Source: Tistlia sp040905785 | GTDB taxonomy: Bacteria; Pseudomonadota; Alphaproteobacteria; Kiloniellales; DSM-21159 | Length of the DNA stretch: 64,000 bases | Reading direction: 5' to 3' | Assembly (NCBI RefSeq): GCF_040905785.1 | Contig: NZ_JBBDQW010000072.1 | Location: forward strand, 124,001-188,000 | Made by a program: the position numbers and the translations under genes | The notes under the pieces: generated by a model | The model's database searches: none | Told to the model about the DNA's origin: nothing | Seen by the model: the letters and a program-made list of their open reading frames with translations, nothing else | In this document: positions 50,235 to 58,732 of the stretch, piece after piece | Numbering within the stretch: the first letter of the stretch is position 1 | How the letters are laid out: the number at the start of each line of letters is the position of its first letter

Positions 50235-50788
50235 CAGCGGGCTCCGGGCAGCATGCGGCTCAGGATCTCGTCCTTGAGCAGGAAGCGGTGGCGCAGCGCG
50301 GCGGCGACGTGCAGCGCGACGACCGCCAGGAAGGTCCAGCCGAGATAGAAGTGCGCGGTGCCGAACAGGTCGGTCAGGGCCTTGTCGGTGGCGAGGAGGC
50401 TGGGCACCGTCACCCCGAACAGCAGCACGGTCGGAAAGCCGGAGGCGAAGCCGTGCAGCAGGCCGACCACCGGCTGCGCGAGCAGCAGAAGGTAGAGTGC
50501 GGCGTGACCGGTGTGGGCCGCCCGGCGCTCCCAGGCCGGCATGCTCGCCGGCAGCGGCGGCGGCGGGGAGACCAGCCGCCAGCCGAGGCGCACCACGACC
50601 AGGAGCAGGATCGCGACGCCGATTGTCTTGTGCAGGCTGTAGAGGCGGAACTGCTCCTGCGAGAAGGCCTCGACGAAGCGGTCCATGTAGACCGCCAGCG
50701 GGAACTGCAGCAGCACCAGCAGGGCGACGCTCCAGTGGAGCGCGCGCGCGGTGGCGTCGTAGCGGGCGGGCGCTTCGGGCTCCGGCAT
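50234..50788 (-). CDS. Cytochrome b561 family inner-membrane protein
   Basis: The protein has 184 residues and four hydrophobic segments. Haem-ligand-type histidines sit in ARALHWSVALLVLLQF, YSLHKTIGVAILLLVV, HTGHAALYLLLLAQPVVGLLHG and AHFYLGWTFLAVVALHVAAALRHRF. It matches the prokaryotic cytochrome b561 group, which moves electrons between quinol and acceptors in the inner membrane; members often neighbour yceI. It overlaps yceI by one base and follows the hydroquinone reductase gene by 31 bases. Confidence 0.9.
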   Translation of the reverse strand: MPEPEAPARYDATARALHWSVALLVLLQFPLAVYMDRFVEAFSQEQFRLYSLHKTIGVAILLLVVVRLGWRLVSPPPPLPASMPAWERRAAHTGHAALYLLLLAQPVVGLLHGFASGFPTVLLFGVTVPSLLATDKALTDLFGTAHFYLGWTFLAVVALHVAAALRHRFLLKDEILSRMLPGAR

Positions 50789-50819
50789 GCGGGAGGTCTC
50801 CAGCGGCGGGCGAAGCGGG

Positions 50820-51803
50820 TCAGCCGCGCCCGTGCGGGGCGTCGTAGTCGATCTCAGGACCGAGCGGCACGATGCCGGTCGGGTTCACCGTGCCGTGGCT
50901 GCCGTAGTAGTGGTGCTTAATGTGGAACAGGTCGACGGTCTCGGCGACGCCCGGCTGCTGGTAAAGCTCTCGCGTGTAGGGCCACAAGTTCGGAAAGTCG
51001 ACGAGGCGCTTCAGGTTGCACTTGAAGTGGCCGTGGTAGACCGGGTCGAAGCGCAGCAGCGTCGTGAAGAGGCGCCAGTCGGCCTCGGTGATCCGCTCGC
51101 CGGCGAGGTAGCGGCGCTCGGCGAGCAGGCCGTCGAGCCAGGCGAGGCTCTCGAACAGCGGCAGGACCGCCTGCTCGTAGGCCGACTGGGTGGTCGCGAA
51201 GCCGGCCTTGTAGACGCCGTTGTTGACGGTCTCGTAAACGCGCGCGTTGATCCGGTCGATCTCCTCGCGCAGCGGCTCGGGGTAGTAGTCGCCCTCGGCG
51301 GCGCCAGCGCCGTCGAAGGCCGAGTTCAGCATGCGGATGATCTCGGCCGACTCGTTGCTGACGATGGTGCCGCGCTCCTTGTCCCAAAGCGTCGGCACGG
51401 TGACCCGGCCGCTGTAGTCCGGCTTGGCCTTGACGTAGAGCTGCCAGAGGTAGTCGAGGCCGAACAGGCGGTCGCCGGTTGTGCCCTTGCCGGCTGCCTC
51501 TCCCGCCCGGAACTCCCAGCCGTTCTCGCCCATGTGCCAGTGGACGACGGAGACGCCGATCGCCTCCTCCAGGCCCTTGAGCTTGCGGAAGATCAGCGTG
51601 CGATGGGCCCAGGGGCAGGCGAGCGAGACGTAGAGGTGGTAGCGGCCGGGCTCGGCCGCGAAGCCGCCGTCGCCTGCCGGGCCGGGCGCGCCGTCCGGCG
51701 TGATCCAGTTGCGGAAGGCGCTGTCCTGGCGCTCGAACGAGCCGCCGCTCGACTTCGTGTCGTACCACTTGTCGTGCCAGGTGCCGTCGATCAGCAGGCC
51801 CAT
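50820..51803 (-). CDS. Glutathionyl-hydroquinone reductase (Xi-class GST, YqjG/Ecm4-like)
   Basis: The protein has 327 residues, the normal length. The N-terminal thioredoxin-like domain has YHLYVSLACPWAHRTLI (catalytic Cys63) and VVHWHMGENGWEF. It continues with VPTLWDKERGTIVSNESAEIIRMLN and a helical GST domain. The family reduces glutathionyl-hydroquinones, recycling quinone-glutathione adducts. It sits between pirin and cytochrome b561, fitting a quinone-handling locus. Confidence 0.92.
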   Translation of the reverse strand: MGLLIDGTWHDKWYDTKSSGGSFERQDSAFRNWITPDGAPGPAGDGGFAAEPGRYHLYVSLACPWAHRTLIFRKLKGLEEAIGVSVVHWHMGENGWEFRAGEAAGKGTTGDRLFGLDYLWQLYVKAKPDYSGRVTVPTLWDKERGTIVSNESAEIIRMLNSAFDGAGAAEGDYYPEPLREEIDRINARVYETVNNGVYKAGFATTQSAYEQAVLPLFESLAWLDGLLAERRYLAGERITEADWRLFTTLLRFDPVYHGHFKCNLKRLVDFPNLWPYTRELYQQPGVAETVDLFHIKHHYYGSHGTVNPTGIVPLGPEIDYDAPHGRG

Positions 51804-51836
51804 CCTGGGCTCCTTCCCTTTGGCTTTCGCAAGGCG

Positions 51837-52553
51837 TCAGGCCTTGACGTCGGCGAGCAGGATCTCCGCGTCCTCCTCGGCGGTCACCGTGACCCCGGCC
51901 GTGGCGCTCAGCACGGCGCCGTCGCGCGGACCGAGCTCGACGCTCTGGCCCTCGGCGTCGGTCACGCTGACCCTGCCGAGCGCCACCACCAGATAGCCCT
52001 GGCGGTCCGGGCCGAAGTCGTGCTCGACGCTCTGGCCTTGGGTCAGGGTGGCACCGAGCACGGCGGCATCGGCATGAATGCGCAGGGCGTCGGCGTCCTC
52101 GCTGCGCCCGGAGGCCAGGGCCGTCAGCGCCCCGGCGCGCGCCGCCTTCGGAAAGCTGCGCGCGTCCCAGCGCGGCGGCACGCCGGCGGTCTCGGGCCGG
52201 ATCCAGATCTGGTAGATCTGCGTCGGCTCGGCCTCGCGGTTGAACTCGGCGTGCAGGATGCCCTTGCCGGCGGACATCACCTGGACGTCGCCGGCCTCGG
52301 TGCGTCCCTCGTTGCCGAGGTGGTCGCGGTGGCTGATCGCGCCCTTCCGGACGTAGGTGATGATCTCCATGTCGCGGTGGCCGTGCTGCTCGAAGCCGGT
52401 CTGCGGCTGGATCGTGTCGTCGTTCCAGACCAGCAGCGGCCCGACCCCGCCACGCCGGGGATCGTGGTAGCCGGCGAAGCTGAAATGGTAGCGCGCGGCC
52501 AGCCAGTCGTTGTCGAAGCGGCCGAGGGAGTCGAAGGGACGCGGGTCGATCAT
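51837..52553 (-). CDS. Pirin family protein
   Basis: The protein has 238 residues from ATG at 52553 (MIDPRPFDSLGRFDNDW); the frame is open farther upstream but that part is not pirin-like. The bicupin has the metal-site pattern HGHRDMEIITYVRKGAISHRDHLGN with a later E in GILHAEFNREAE. Bacterial pirins bind iron and some have quercetin dioxygenase activity or answer redox state. It follows wrbA by 70 bases and precedes the hydroquinone reductase gene by 33. Confidence 0.9.
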   Translation of the reverse strand: MIDPRPFDSLGRFDNDWLAARYHFSFAGYHDPRRGGVGPLLVWNDDTIQPQTGFEQHGHRDMEIITYVRKGAISHRDHLGNEGRTEAGDVQVMSAGKGILHAEFNREAEPTQIYQIWIRPETAGVPPRWDARSFPKAARAGALTALASGRSEDADALRIHADAAVLGATLTQGQSVEHDFGPDRQGYLVVALGRVSVTDAEGQSVELGPRDGAVLSATAGVTVTAEEDAEILLADVKA

Positions 52554-52623
52554 GGTCGTAGCTCCAGTTGCGGCCCTGCGCCTCGTCCTGTGCGTAATCG
52601 GGCCGCCGTTCAGTCCTTGATGC

Positions 52624-53223
52624 CTAACCGTGCAGCTTCCTGGCGATCTCCGCCACATGCTTGCCCTGGAAGCGCGCCAGCGCGAGCTCCTTGTCGCTCG
52701 GCTGCCGACTGCCGTCGGGCGCGGCATAGGTCGCGGCGCCGTAGGGGCTGCCGCCGCGCAGTTCGCTGACGTCGGTCAGTTCGGGCGCGGAGTAAGGAAT
52801 GCCGACGATGACGAAGCCGTGGTGGATCAGGGTGTTCCAGAAGCTGGTGATGGTCGTCTCGTTGCCGGCACCGGTCGCGCTCGAGGTGAAGACGCTGCCG
52901 ACCTTGCCGATCAGGGCGCCCTTGCCCCAGTGGCCGCCGGTCTGGTCGAGGAAGGTGCGCATCTGGCCGGTCATGTTGCCGAAGCGGGTCGGCGAGCCGA
53001 AGATAATCGCGTCGTACTCCGGCAGCTCGTCCACCGTCGCCTCCGGCGCCGCCTGGTCGAGCTTGGCGCCGATCTTCTCCAGCGTCTCGCGCGGCATGGT
53101 CTCCGGCGCGCGCTTCAGCGTCACCTCGACGCCCTCGACGGCTTTCGCGCCCTCGGCCACGCTCTTCGCCATGGTTTCGATGTGACCGTACATCGAATAG
53201 TAGAGCACCAGCACCTTGGCCAT
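52624..53223 (-). CDS. wrbA: NAD(P)H:quinone oxidoreductase WrbA
   Basis: The protein has 199 residues with the flavodoxin-like fold of WrbA: KVLVLYYSMYGHIETMA (FMN phosphate loop), FGSPTRFGNMTGQMRTFLDQTGG and GSVFTSSATGAGNETTI. The enzyme performs two-electron quinone reduction and so avoids semiquinones. It is the first gene of the minus-strand redox unit, divergent from a LysR regulator with a palindrome between them. Confidence 0.95.
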   Translation of the reverse strand: MAKVLVLYYSMYGHIETMAKSVAEGAKAVEGVEVTLKRAPETMPRETLEKIGAKLDQAAPEATVDELPEYDAIIFGSPTRFGNMTGQMRTFLDQTGGHWGKGALIGKVGSVFTSSATGAGNETTITSFWNTLIHHGFVIVGIPYSAPELTDVSELRGGSPYGAATYAAPDGSRQPSDKELALARFQGKHVAEIARKLHG

Positions 53224-53286
53224 CGTCGCTCTCCTTGCCTCTGCCTGCCGCCCGAGCTGGGCGACCGCTCGGCCATAGAGGTCGTG

Positions 53287-53360
53287 CGTTTCCTCGCGAA
53301 GATGAATAGGCTCGATCGGAACCGCATCGTTTCCACCAGGAAACGTTTAGCTCAGGAAAC
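53287..53360. promoter_or_regulatory. Candidate LysR operator: palindrome with two flanking half-sites
   Basis: CGTTTCC-ACCA-GGAAACG at 53328-53345 is a perfect 7-base inverted repeat. The same half-sites recur outside it: CGTTTCC at 53287-53293 and GGAAAC at 53355-53360. The cluster fills the 145-base gap between wrbA and the divergent lysR gene, the usual place for a LysR regulator to bind. It overlaps the likely lysR promoter/leader, suggesting autoregulation (inference). Confidence 0.6.
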
Positions 53361-53368
53361 TTGCCGCC

Positions 53369-54325
53369 ATGCAGGACCACCTCGCCGCCATGGCGGTCTT
53401 CGCCCAGGTCGTCGAGGCCGGCAGCTTCTCCCAGGCCGGCCGTCAGCTCGTGCTTTCGAAGTCCGCGGTTTCCAAGGCCGTGGCACGCCTCGAGGACCAC
53501 CTGGGTACCCGGCTCATCAACCGCACGACCCGCAAGCTCTCCCTGACCGAGGCCGGACGCTCCTTCTACGAGGGCTGCCGGCGCATGCTCGGCGAGGCCG
53601 AGGCGGCCGAGCGCGCGGTCACCCACCTGACCGACGCACCGCGCGGCGTGCTCAAGGTCAACGCGCCGATGTCCTTCGGGGTCCTGCAGCTCTCGCCCGG
53701 GCTCGGCGAGTTCATGACCCGCCATCCGGAGCTGGAGATCGACCTGACCCTGGAGGACCGCCGGGTCGACCTGGTCGAGGAGGGCTACGACGTGGCGATC
53801 CGGATCGGCGTGATGCCGGACTCCAGCCTGGTGGCGCGCCGGCTCGGCCCCAACCCGCGGGTCATCTGCGCGGCCCCCTCCTACCTCGAGCGTCGCGGCA
53901 AGCCGACGCGCCCGGAAGCGCTGTCGGCTCACGACTGCCTGCTCTACCACTACCAGACCTCGGGGGACGCCTGGCGTCTGCGGGCGCGCAGCCCGGGAGC
54001 CGGCGAGGGCGGGGAGAGGCCCGAACGCGAGACGGCGGTGCGGGTGCGCGGACGCCTCAAGGTCAACAACGGCGACAGCCTGCGCGAGGCGGCGCTGGCC
54101 GGGCTCGGCATCGCCCACCTGCCGGTCTTCATCGTGCGTCCGGATCTGGAGGCGGGGCGCCTGGTGCCGCTGCTCGAGGACTACGAGGAGGTCGCCGACG
54201 GCGGCGTCTACGCCGTCTATCCGGCGAGCCGCAACCTCTCGCCCAAGGTCCGGGTGTTCATCGACTTCCTGACGGAACGATTCGCTGCCCGTCCCTATTG
54301 GCGCGAACCGACGGCTGCCGGCTAG
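53369..54325 (+). CDS. LysR-family transcriptional regulator
   Basis: The protein has 318 residues. The N-terminal winged helix is MAVFAQVVEAGSFSQAGRQLVLSKSAVSKAVARLEDHLGTRLINRTTR, the canonical LysR reader. The effector domain follows (RGVLKVNAPMSFGVLQL, IRIGVMPDSSLVARRLGPNPRVICAAPSYLERRG). It is of the aromatic/quinone-response type often found divergent from wrbA-like reductases. Its likely target is the wrbA-to-yceI unit. Confidence 0.92.
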   Translation: MQDHLAAMAVFAQVVEAGSFSQAGRQLVLSKSAVSKAVARLEDHLGTRLINRTTRKLSLTEAGRSFYEGCRRMLGEAEAAERAVTHLTDAPRGVLKVNAPMSFGVLQLSPGLGEFMTRHPELEIDLTLEDRRVDLVEEGYDVAIRIGVMPDSSLVARRLGPNPRVICAAPSYLERRGKPTRPEALSAHDCLLYHYQTSGDAWRLRARSPGAGEGGERPERETAVRVRGRLKVNNGDSLREAALAGLGIAHLPVFIVRPDLEAGRLVPLLEDYEEVADGGVYAVYPASRNLSPKVRVFIDFLTERFAARPYWREPTAAG

Positions 54326-54356
54326 GACGAGACGGAAGACGTCGCGTCCTTTCACT

Positions 54357-54386
54357 TTGTTGCACGGCCAGCAACGGTGGTAGCAT
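54357..54386 (+). promoter_or_regulatory. Possible sigma-70 promoter for the radical SAM gene
   Basis: TTGTTG at 54357-54362 and TAGCAT at 54381-54386 are 18 bases apart, about 50 bases before the start codon. The match is moderate only. Confidence 0.3.
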
Positions 54387-54437
54387 TGCGACACTTGGTC
54401 GTGCCTTCATTCCGATGATGCACGAGGGGGACCGGAT

Positions 54438-56246
54438 ATGGCTGTAGCTGCCGAGTCCGTGACGCGCCGCTTCCGCGTCGTGCTGATCAAGCCCTCCCAC
54501 TATGACGACGACGGCTACGTCATCCAGTGGTGGAAGGCCTGGATTCCCTCGAACTCCCTGGCCTCGCTCTACGCGCTCGCCCGGGATCTCGGCGAGAAGC
54601 GGGCGCTCGGCGACGACGTCGAGATCGTCATCGAGGCTTATGACGAGATGAACACGGTCCTGCCGATCCGGAAGATCGCGGACCGCCTCCTCGCCGAGGG
54701 CAACCGCGGCTTGGTCTGCCTGACCGGCGTGCAGTCCAACCAGTTCCCGCGCGCCATGGACATCGCCCGGCAGTTCCGCGACCGCGGCATCCAGGTCGCG
54801 GTCGGCGGATTCCACGTCTCGGGCTGCCTGTCGATGTTGCCGGAACTGCCCGACGATCTGAAGGAGGCCCAGGCGCTCGGCATCTCGCTCTTCGCCGGCG
54901 AGGCCGAGCACCGCCTGGGCGAGGTCTTCGCCGACGCCCTGGAGGGCCGGCTCCAGCCGATCTACAACTACCTCTCGGACCTGCCGGCGCTGCAGCAGGC
55001 GGTGACGCCCTTCCTGCCCCACGAGCTGGTGCAGAAGTACGACGGCGTGATCTCCTCCTTCGACGCCGGGCGCGGCTGCCCCTTCCAGTGCTCCTTCTGC
55101 ACCATCATCAACGTCCAGGGCCGCAAGTCGCGCTGGCGCGACGCCGACGACATCGAGCGGTTGGTTCGCCAGAACCGCGAGCAGGGCATCTTCCGCTTCT
55201 TCATCACCGACGACAATTTCGCTCGGAACAGGAACTGGGAGGCGATCTTCGACCGGCTGATCGAGCTCAAGGAGCGCGAGGGGCTGGGCGTTCGCTTCCT
55301 GATCCAGGTCGACACGCTGTGCCACAAGTCGCTGGGCTTCGTGGAGAAGGCGGCGAGGGCCGGCTGCACCCACGTCTTCATCGGTCTGGAGAGCATCAAT
55401 CCCGACAACCTGCTCGCCATGAAGAAGTCCCAGAACCGGATCACCGAGTACCGGCGCATGTTCCAGATGTGGAAGGAGCGCGGCGTCATCACCTACGCCG
55501 GCTACATCCTGGGCCTGCCCGGCGACACCCCCGAGACCATCAAGCGCGACATCGAGATCGTCCAGCGAGAGCTGCCGGTCGACCTGCTCGAGTTCACCAT
55601 CCTGACGCCGCTGCCCGGCTCAGAGGACCACCAGAGGCTCTACCGGGCCGGCACCTGGATGGACCCCGACATGAACGGCTACGACCTGGAGCACGTCACC
55701 ACCGGGCACCCCAGGATGTCGAAGGAGGTCTGGCAGCAGACCTATCGGGATGCCTGGCGCTGGTACTACACGGACGCCCACGTCGCCCGGATGATGCGGC
55801 GCAACGTCCGCTACGGTATCAAGCCAGTGCGGATCTGGCATGGCGTGTTGCAGATCTACTGCGCGATGCGCTACGAGGGCGTCCACCCGCAGCAGTGCGG
55901 CTATTTCCGCTACAAGGTACGCGGTCAGCGCCGCTCCGGCCTGACGCCCGAGCCGGTCCTGGCCTTCTACCCGAAGCGCGCCTGGCAGATACTGACCACC
56001 TACGGCGGCATGGGCCTCTACCTCTGGCGCATCCACAGCGTCCGCAAGCGCATCCAGAAGGACCCGGCGACGCGCCAGTACAGCGACCTGGCGATCACCC
56101 CGGTCGCGGATGCCGAGGGCGAGGCGCTGGAGATGTTCGAGCTCAACGACTCCTCGCGCGCCGCGGTCGAGAAGGCCAGGCGCCAGGCCGCCGGCCGCCG
56201 CGACAAGTCCGAGAGGGTCGAGGCGCCGGTCGAGGCGGCCGAATAG
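54438..56246 (+). CDS. B12-binding-type radical SAM protein
   Basis: The protein has 602 residues. The N-terminal half (about 10-180) looks like a cobalamin-binding Rossmann domain (VVLIKPSHYDDDGYVIQWWKAW, VGGFHVSGC) but lacks an obvious DxHxxG. The radical SAM barrel carries CPFQCSFC (C214, C218, C221), the CxxxCxxC that binds the 4Fe-4S cluster, and then FRFFITDDNFARN and FIGLESINPDNL. The C-terminal 130 residues are specific to this group. GAGGGGG lies just before the ATG. The substrate is unknown; it is a stand-alone gene with no biosynthetic neighbours. Confidence 0.85.
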   Translation: MAVAAESVTRRFRVVLIKPSHYDDDGYVIQWWKAWIPSNSLASLYALARDLGEKRALGDDVEIVIEAYDEMNTVLPIRKIADRLLAEGNRGLVCLTGVQSNQFPRAMDIARQFRDRGIQVAVGGFHVSGCLSMLPELPDDLKEAQALGISLFAGEAEHRLGEVFADALEGRLQPIYNYLSDLPALQQAVTPFLPHELVQKYDGVISSFDAGRGCPFQCSFCTIINVQGRKSRWRDADDIERLVRQNREQGIFRFFITDDNFARNRNWEAIFDRLIELKEREGLGVRFLIQVDTLCHKSLGFVEKAARAGCTHVFIGLESINPDNLLAMKKSQNRITEYRRMFQMWKERGVITYAGYILGLPGDTPETIKRDIEIVQRELPVDLLEFTILTPLPGSEDHQRLYRAGTWMDPDMNGYDLEHVTTGHPRMSKEVWQQTYRDAWRWYYTDAHVARMMRRNVRYGIKPVRIWHGVLQIYCAMRYEGVHPQQCGYFRYKVRGQRRSGLTPEPVLAFYPKRAWQILTTYGGMGLYLWRIHSVRKRIQKDPATRQYSDLAITPVADAEGEALEMFELNDSSRAAVEKARRQAAGRRDKSERVEAPVEAAE

Positions 56247-56261
56247 GGCGCGTGCGGCGCG

Positions 56262-57008
56262 TCACGGGCCGCCCAGCGTCCGCCAGAGGCCGAGCACGCC
56301 CAGGGCCACGATGGTCGTGCCGACCAGCAGCATCAGCAGCCGGCCAGGCGCGCGGCGCACCAGCAGAGCCGCCAGCGGCGCCGCCGGCACGCCGCCGATC
56401 ACCAGCGCCAGGGCGGTCTGTCCGAAAGCCTCGATCCCGAGGTGCCCGGCGAAGGTCGCGGTCACCACCGAGGTGACGAAGAACTCGGCCGCCGCCGAGC
56501 TGCCGATCATGCGGCGCGGGTCGCTGCCGCCTGCGACCAGCGTGCCGGAGACGATCGGCCCCCAGCCGCCGCCGCCGATCGCGTCGAGGAAGCCGCCGGC
56601 CAAGCCCAGCGGCACGACCCGGCGCGGCGCCCTCGGCCGCCGCCGCCGGATCGTCCTGACGATCAGCAGGCAGCCCATCAGCGCGAGGTAGGCCGACACC
56701 ACCGGCTGCAGTGCCTCGTCGAGACCCGTCGCGAGCAGCCAGGCGCCGGCCGCGCCGCCGAGGCAGCCGGCCACGGCGAGGCGCCGGACCAACGCCCAGT
56801 CGACATTGCGGGCGAGGTGGTGCGCGGTCGCGGCGACGCCGGTCGTGGCGGTCTCGGCGAGGTGCACGGTTGCGCTGGCTATCACCGGCGGGTAGCCGAG
56901 GCCGAGCAGCAGCGACGTCGCCGTCAGGCCGTAGGCCATGCCGAGCGCACCGTCGACCAGCTGGGCGACGAAGCCGACCGCGACGATCAACCCGAAGGAT
57001 TCGCCCAT
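56262..57008 (-). CDS. TauE/SafE (TSUP) family permease
   Basis: The protein has 248 residues with about eight hydrophobic segments. FVAQLVDGALGMAYGLTATSLLL and the repeat-like GGFLDAIGGGGWGPIVSGTLVAGG are the two inverted signature motifs of the sulfite/sulfonate exporter family. It is an inner-membrane protein; the transported anion is not predictable. It is convergent with the radical SAM gene (15-base gap). Confidence 0.9.
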   Translation of the reverse strand: MGESFGLIVAVGFVAQLVDGALGMAYGLTATSLLLGLGYPPVIASATVHLAETATTGVAATAHHLARNVDWALVRRLAVAGCLGGAAGAWLLATGLDEALQPVVSAYLALMGCLLIVRTIRRRRPRAPRRVVPLGLAGGFLDAIGGGGWGPIVSGTLVAGGSDPRRMIGSSAAAEFFVTSVVTATFAGHLGIEAFGQTALALVIGGVPAAPLAALLVRRAPGRLLMLLVGTTIVALGVLGLWRTLGGP

Positions 57009-57060
57009 CGCTGCGCTGTCGTGAGGCGGCGGCCGGGCGCCCGGCCGCCGCTTCAGGACC

Positions 57061-57375
57061 TCAGGTGGGCGTGGCGGACTCGGGCGGCGCGGCCGCGCCG
57101 TCGAACACGCCGGCCACCTCCAGCCGATAGCTGTGCCGGGTCACCCAGACGACGAACGGCAGCGGAACCGCCGCCGCCAGCGCACCGCCGATGGCACTGG
57201 GTAGGTCCGGCAGGCCGAGCAGCGCGATGCCGCTCCAGACCAGGGCGCCGGCGGTGGTGCAGAGGGTGGACGCGACGATCACGAGGGTCGCGATGCTGAC
57301 GACGAGGGCGCGGGCGTGGCGCGCGATACGCCCGGCAGGTCCGGCGGGGCGGACGAGGACGGCTTCGGTAGCCAT
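57061..57375 (-). CDS. Small hypothetical membrane protein
   Basis: The protein has 104 residues with two hydrophobic stretches (SIATLVIVASTLCTTAGALVW and AIGGALAAAVPLPFVVWV) and a polar tail. It is 52 bases before the TauE/SafE gene on the same strand. I do not recognise the family. Confidence 0.5.
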   Translation of the reverse strand: MATEAVLVRPAGPAGRIARHARALVVSIATLVIVASTLCTTAGALVWSGIALLGLPDLPSAIGGALAAAVPLPFVVWVTRHSYRLEVAGVFDGAAAPPESATPT

Positions 57376-57544
57376 GGCGATTGGATTCCTGTCGGTGCGG
57401 CGCCGGAAGCGCCTGCTGGCGATGTCCGGGCGGCCGCTCGGCGGCGCCCAAGCGCCGCCCTGTCTGTTCGGTCGGTGCGGCTCGATTGGCCGAGTGGGTC
57501 ATCGAACCGGGCGGCGGGGTCGGGGCGCAGGGCCCCGCGCCGCC

Positions 57545-57910
57545 TCACGCGGCGGGCGGGCCGCGGCTGCGCAGGCCGCCCGGGGCCCGTCGCTTGAGCC
57601 CGGCCGGGGAGGAGGGGTGCGGAGCGCCAATCCGCATTGCCGTCGCGAGCCCTGGCTGCTCCGCCGCCAGCAGCGCCGGCAGGGGTGCGCCCTCGGCGGG
57701 TGCACCGCGAGGCGCCGGGTCGTGGGAGACGAGCGAGGCTGTGGCCGGCGGCGCGGGCCGCAGCGCCGCCGGCGCCTCGTCCTGGGCGGCGTGCAGCTGC
57801 TGGGCGCCCGGCGGTCCCGGCGGGGACAGCGGCGACGACTGCGGCGCCATCGCCGACAGGAAGGCCGCGATGAGGATCAGGACGCCGAGGCGCTTCGCTA
57901 GGCTGCGCAT
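57545..57910 (-). CDS. Small hypothetical secreted protein
   Basis: The 121-residue frame from ATG at 57910 begins with a signal-like segment (RLGVLILIAAFLSAMAPQS) followed by a Pro/Ala-rich low-complexity region. It shares its frame with the broken terC fragment upstream with no stop between, so translation from the terC start would read into it. No family is recognised; it may not be a real gene. Confidence 0.35.
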   Translation of the reverse strand: MRSLAKRLGVLILIAAFLSAMAPQSSPLSPPGPPGAQQLHAAQDEAPAALRPAPPATASLVSHDPAPRGAPAEGAPLPALLAAEQPGLATAMRIGAPHPSSPAGLKRRAPGGLRSRGPPAA

Positions 57911-58053
57911 CGACAGAGAGTAGAGCAGCGGCGCGCCGCGCGCCAGCAGCGGCCCCGGGTGGGAAGTTGTGCGCAAGGTCAGCCGATGAGCCATAAGGCG
58001 GCGCCCTTCAGCGCACCTGCCAGGCCGTCCAGCTCCCACGGGCGCCATCCTCC

Positions 58054-58570
58054 TCAAGCCGTCGCGCCGGGATCGGAGCGGGCTTCGGCGACCGGCTCTG
58101 CTTGCGGCCTCGCCGTGCGCAACAGGGAGATCAGGACGCCGAGGGTGAGGATCGTCACGGTGATCGACAGCGACCAGACCGGCGGGATCTTCGCGAGCCC
58201 GAGCAGGTCTGCGACGAAGATCGTGCCGCCGATGAACACCAGCACCAGGGCGAGCCTGCCGCGGAGCACGATGACGCCGAGGATGCCGTAGACCAGGACC
58301 CTGTGCTGGTGCCAGCGTCCTCTCGACGAGGAAGCCGGTCCAGTGGTTGATCGCGGCGTTCTCGCCCAGCCGAGTCCACACGAAGCCGCCGAAGGCGAGG
58401 CCGAGGCCGATGTAGAAGGCTGAGAGCAGCAGGCTCTCCCGGAAGCCGATCTCGTGGCTGCGGCGATGCAGCACGCCGAGGTCGAAGACGAGCAGGGCGA
58501 GCACGAGCCCGATGAAGCCAAGCCACAGCCCAAGCGGCTTGCCCATCGTCTCGACGAGCAGGATGTCCAT
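58054..58570 (-). pseudogene. Decayed TerC/Alx family membrane protein
   Basis: From ATG at 58570 the frame encodes a TerC-like N terminus (LWLGFIGLVLALLVFDLGVL, AAINHWTGFLVE). The expected next segment (about 20 residues) is missing, and near 58305-58325 the match jumps to another frame with HQHRVLVYGILGVIVLRG. This joins directly to the family's C-terminal end (LALVLVFIGG, ITVTILTLGVLISLLRT), ending at 58054. Roughly 130 residues of the central acidic membrane core are absent. Intact TerC proteins have about 300 residues; only about 170 remain in two frames. It is therefore a pseudogene of a tellurite/manganese-associated exporter. Confidence 0.8.
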
Positions 58571-58706
58571 GGGACGCGACGTCCGCCGGCAGGACCGAAC
58601 GGGCCGTGGGATCGGCAGCATGTGGGCGGGCCCCGCTTGCCCGGCAAGGCCCCGCCATAACGGTTCTTTTGGGTGCTATTCCGCTCCAGCCGGCTTACCT
58701 GGGGCG

Positions 58707-58731
58707 CCGCCGCCCCCGGGGGGGGCGGCGG
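58707..58731 (-). terminator. Strong GC hairpin after the histidine-kinase gene
   Basis: CCGCCGCCCCC at 58707-58717 and GGGGGCGGCGG at 58721-58731 form perfect 11-base arms around a 3-base loop, two bases past the kinase stop codon. No T-run follows, so it may protect the 3' end of the mRNA or terminate imperfectly. Confidence 0.5.
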
Positions 58732-58732
58732 A

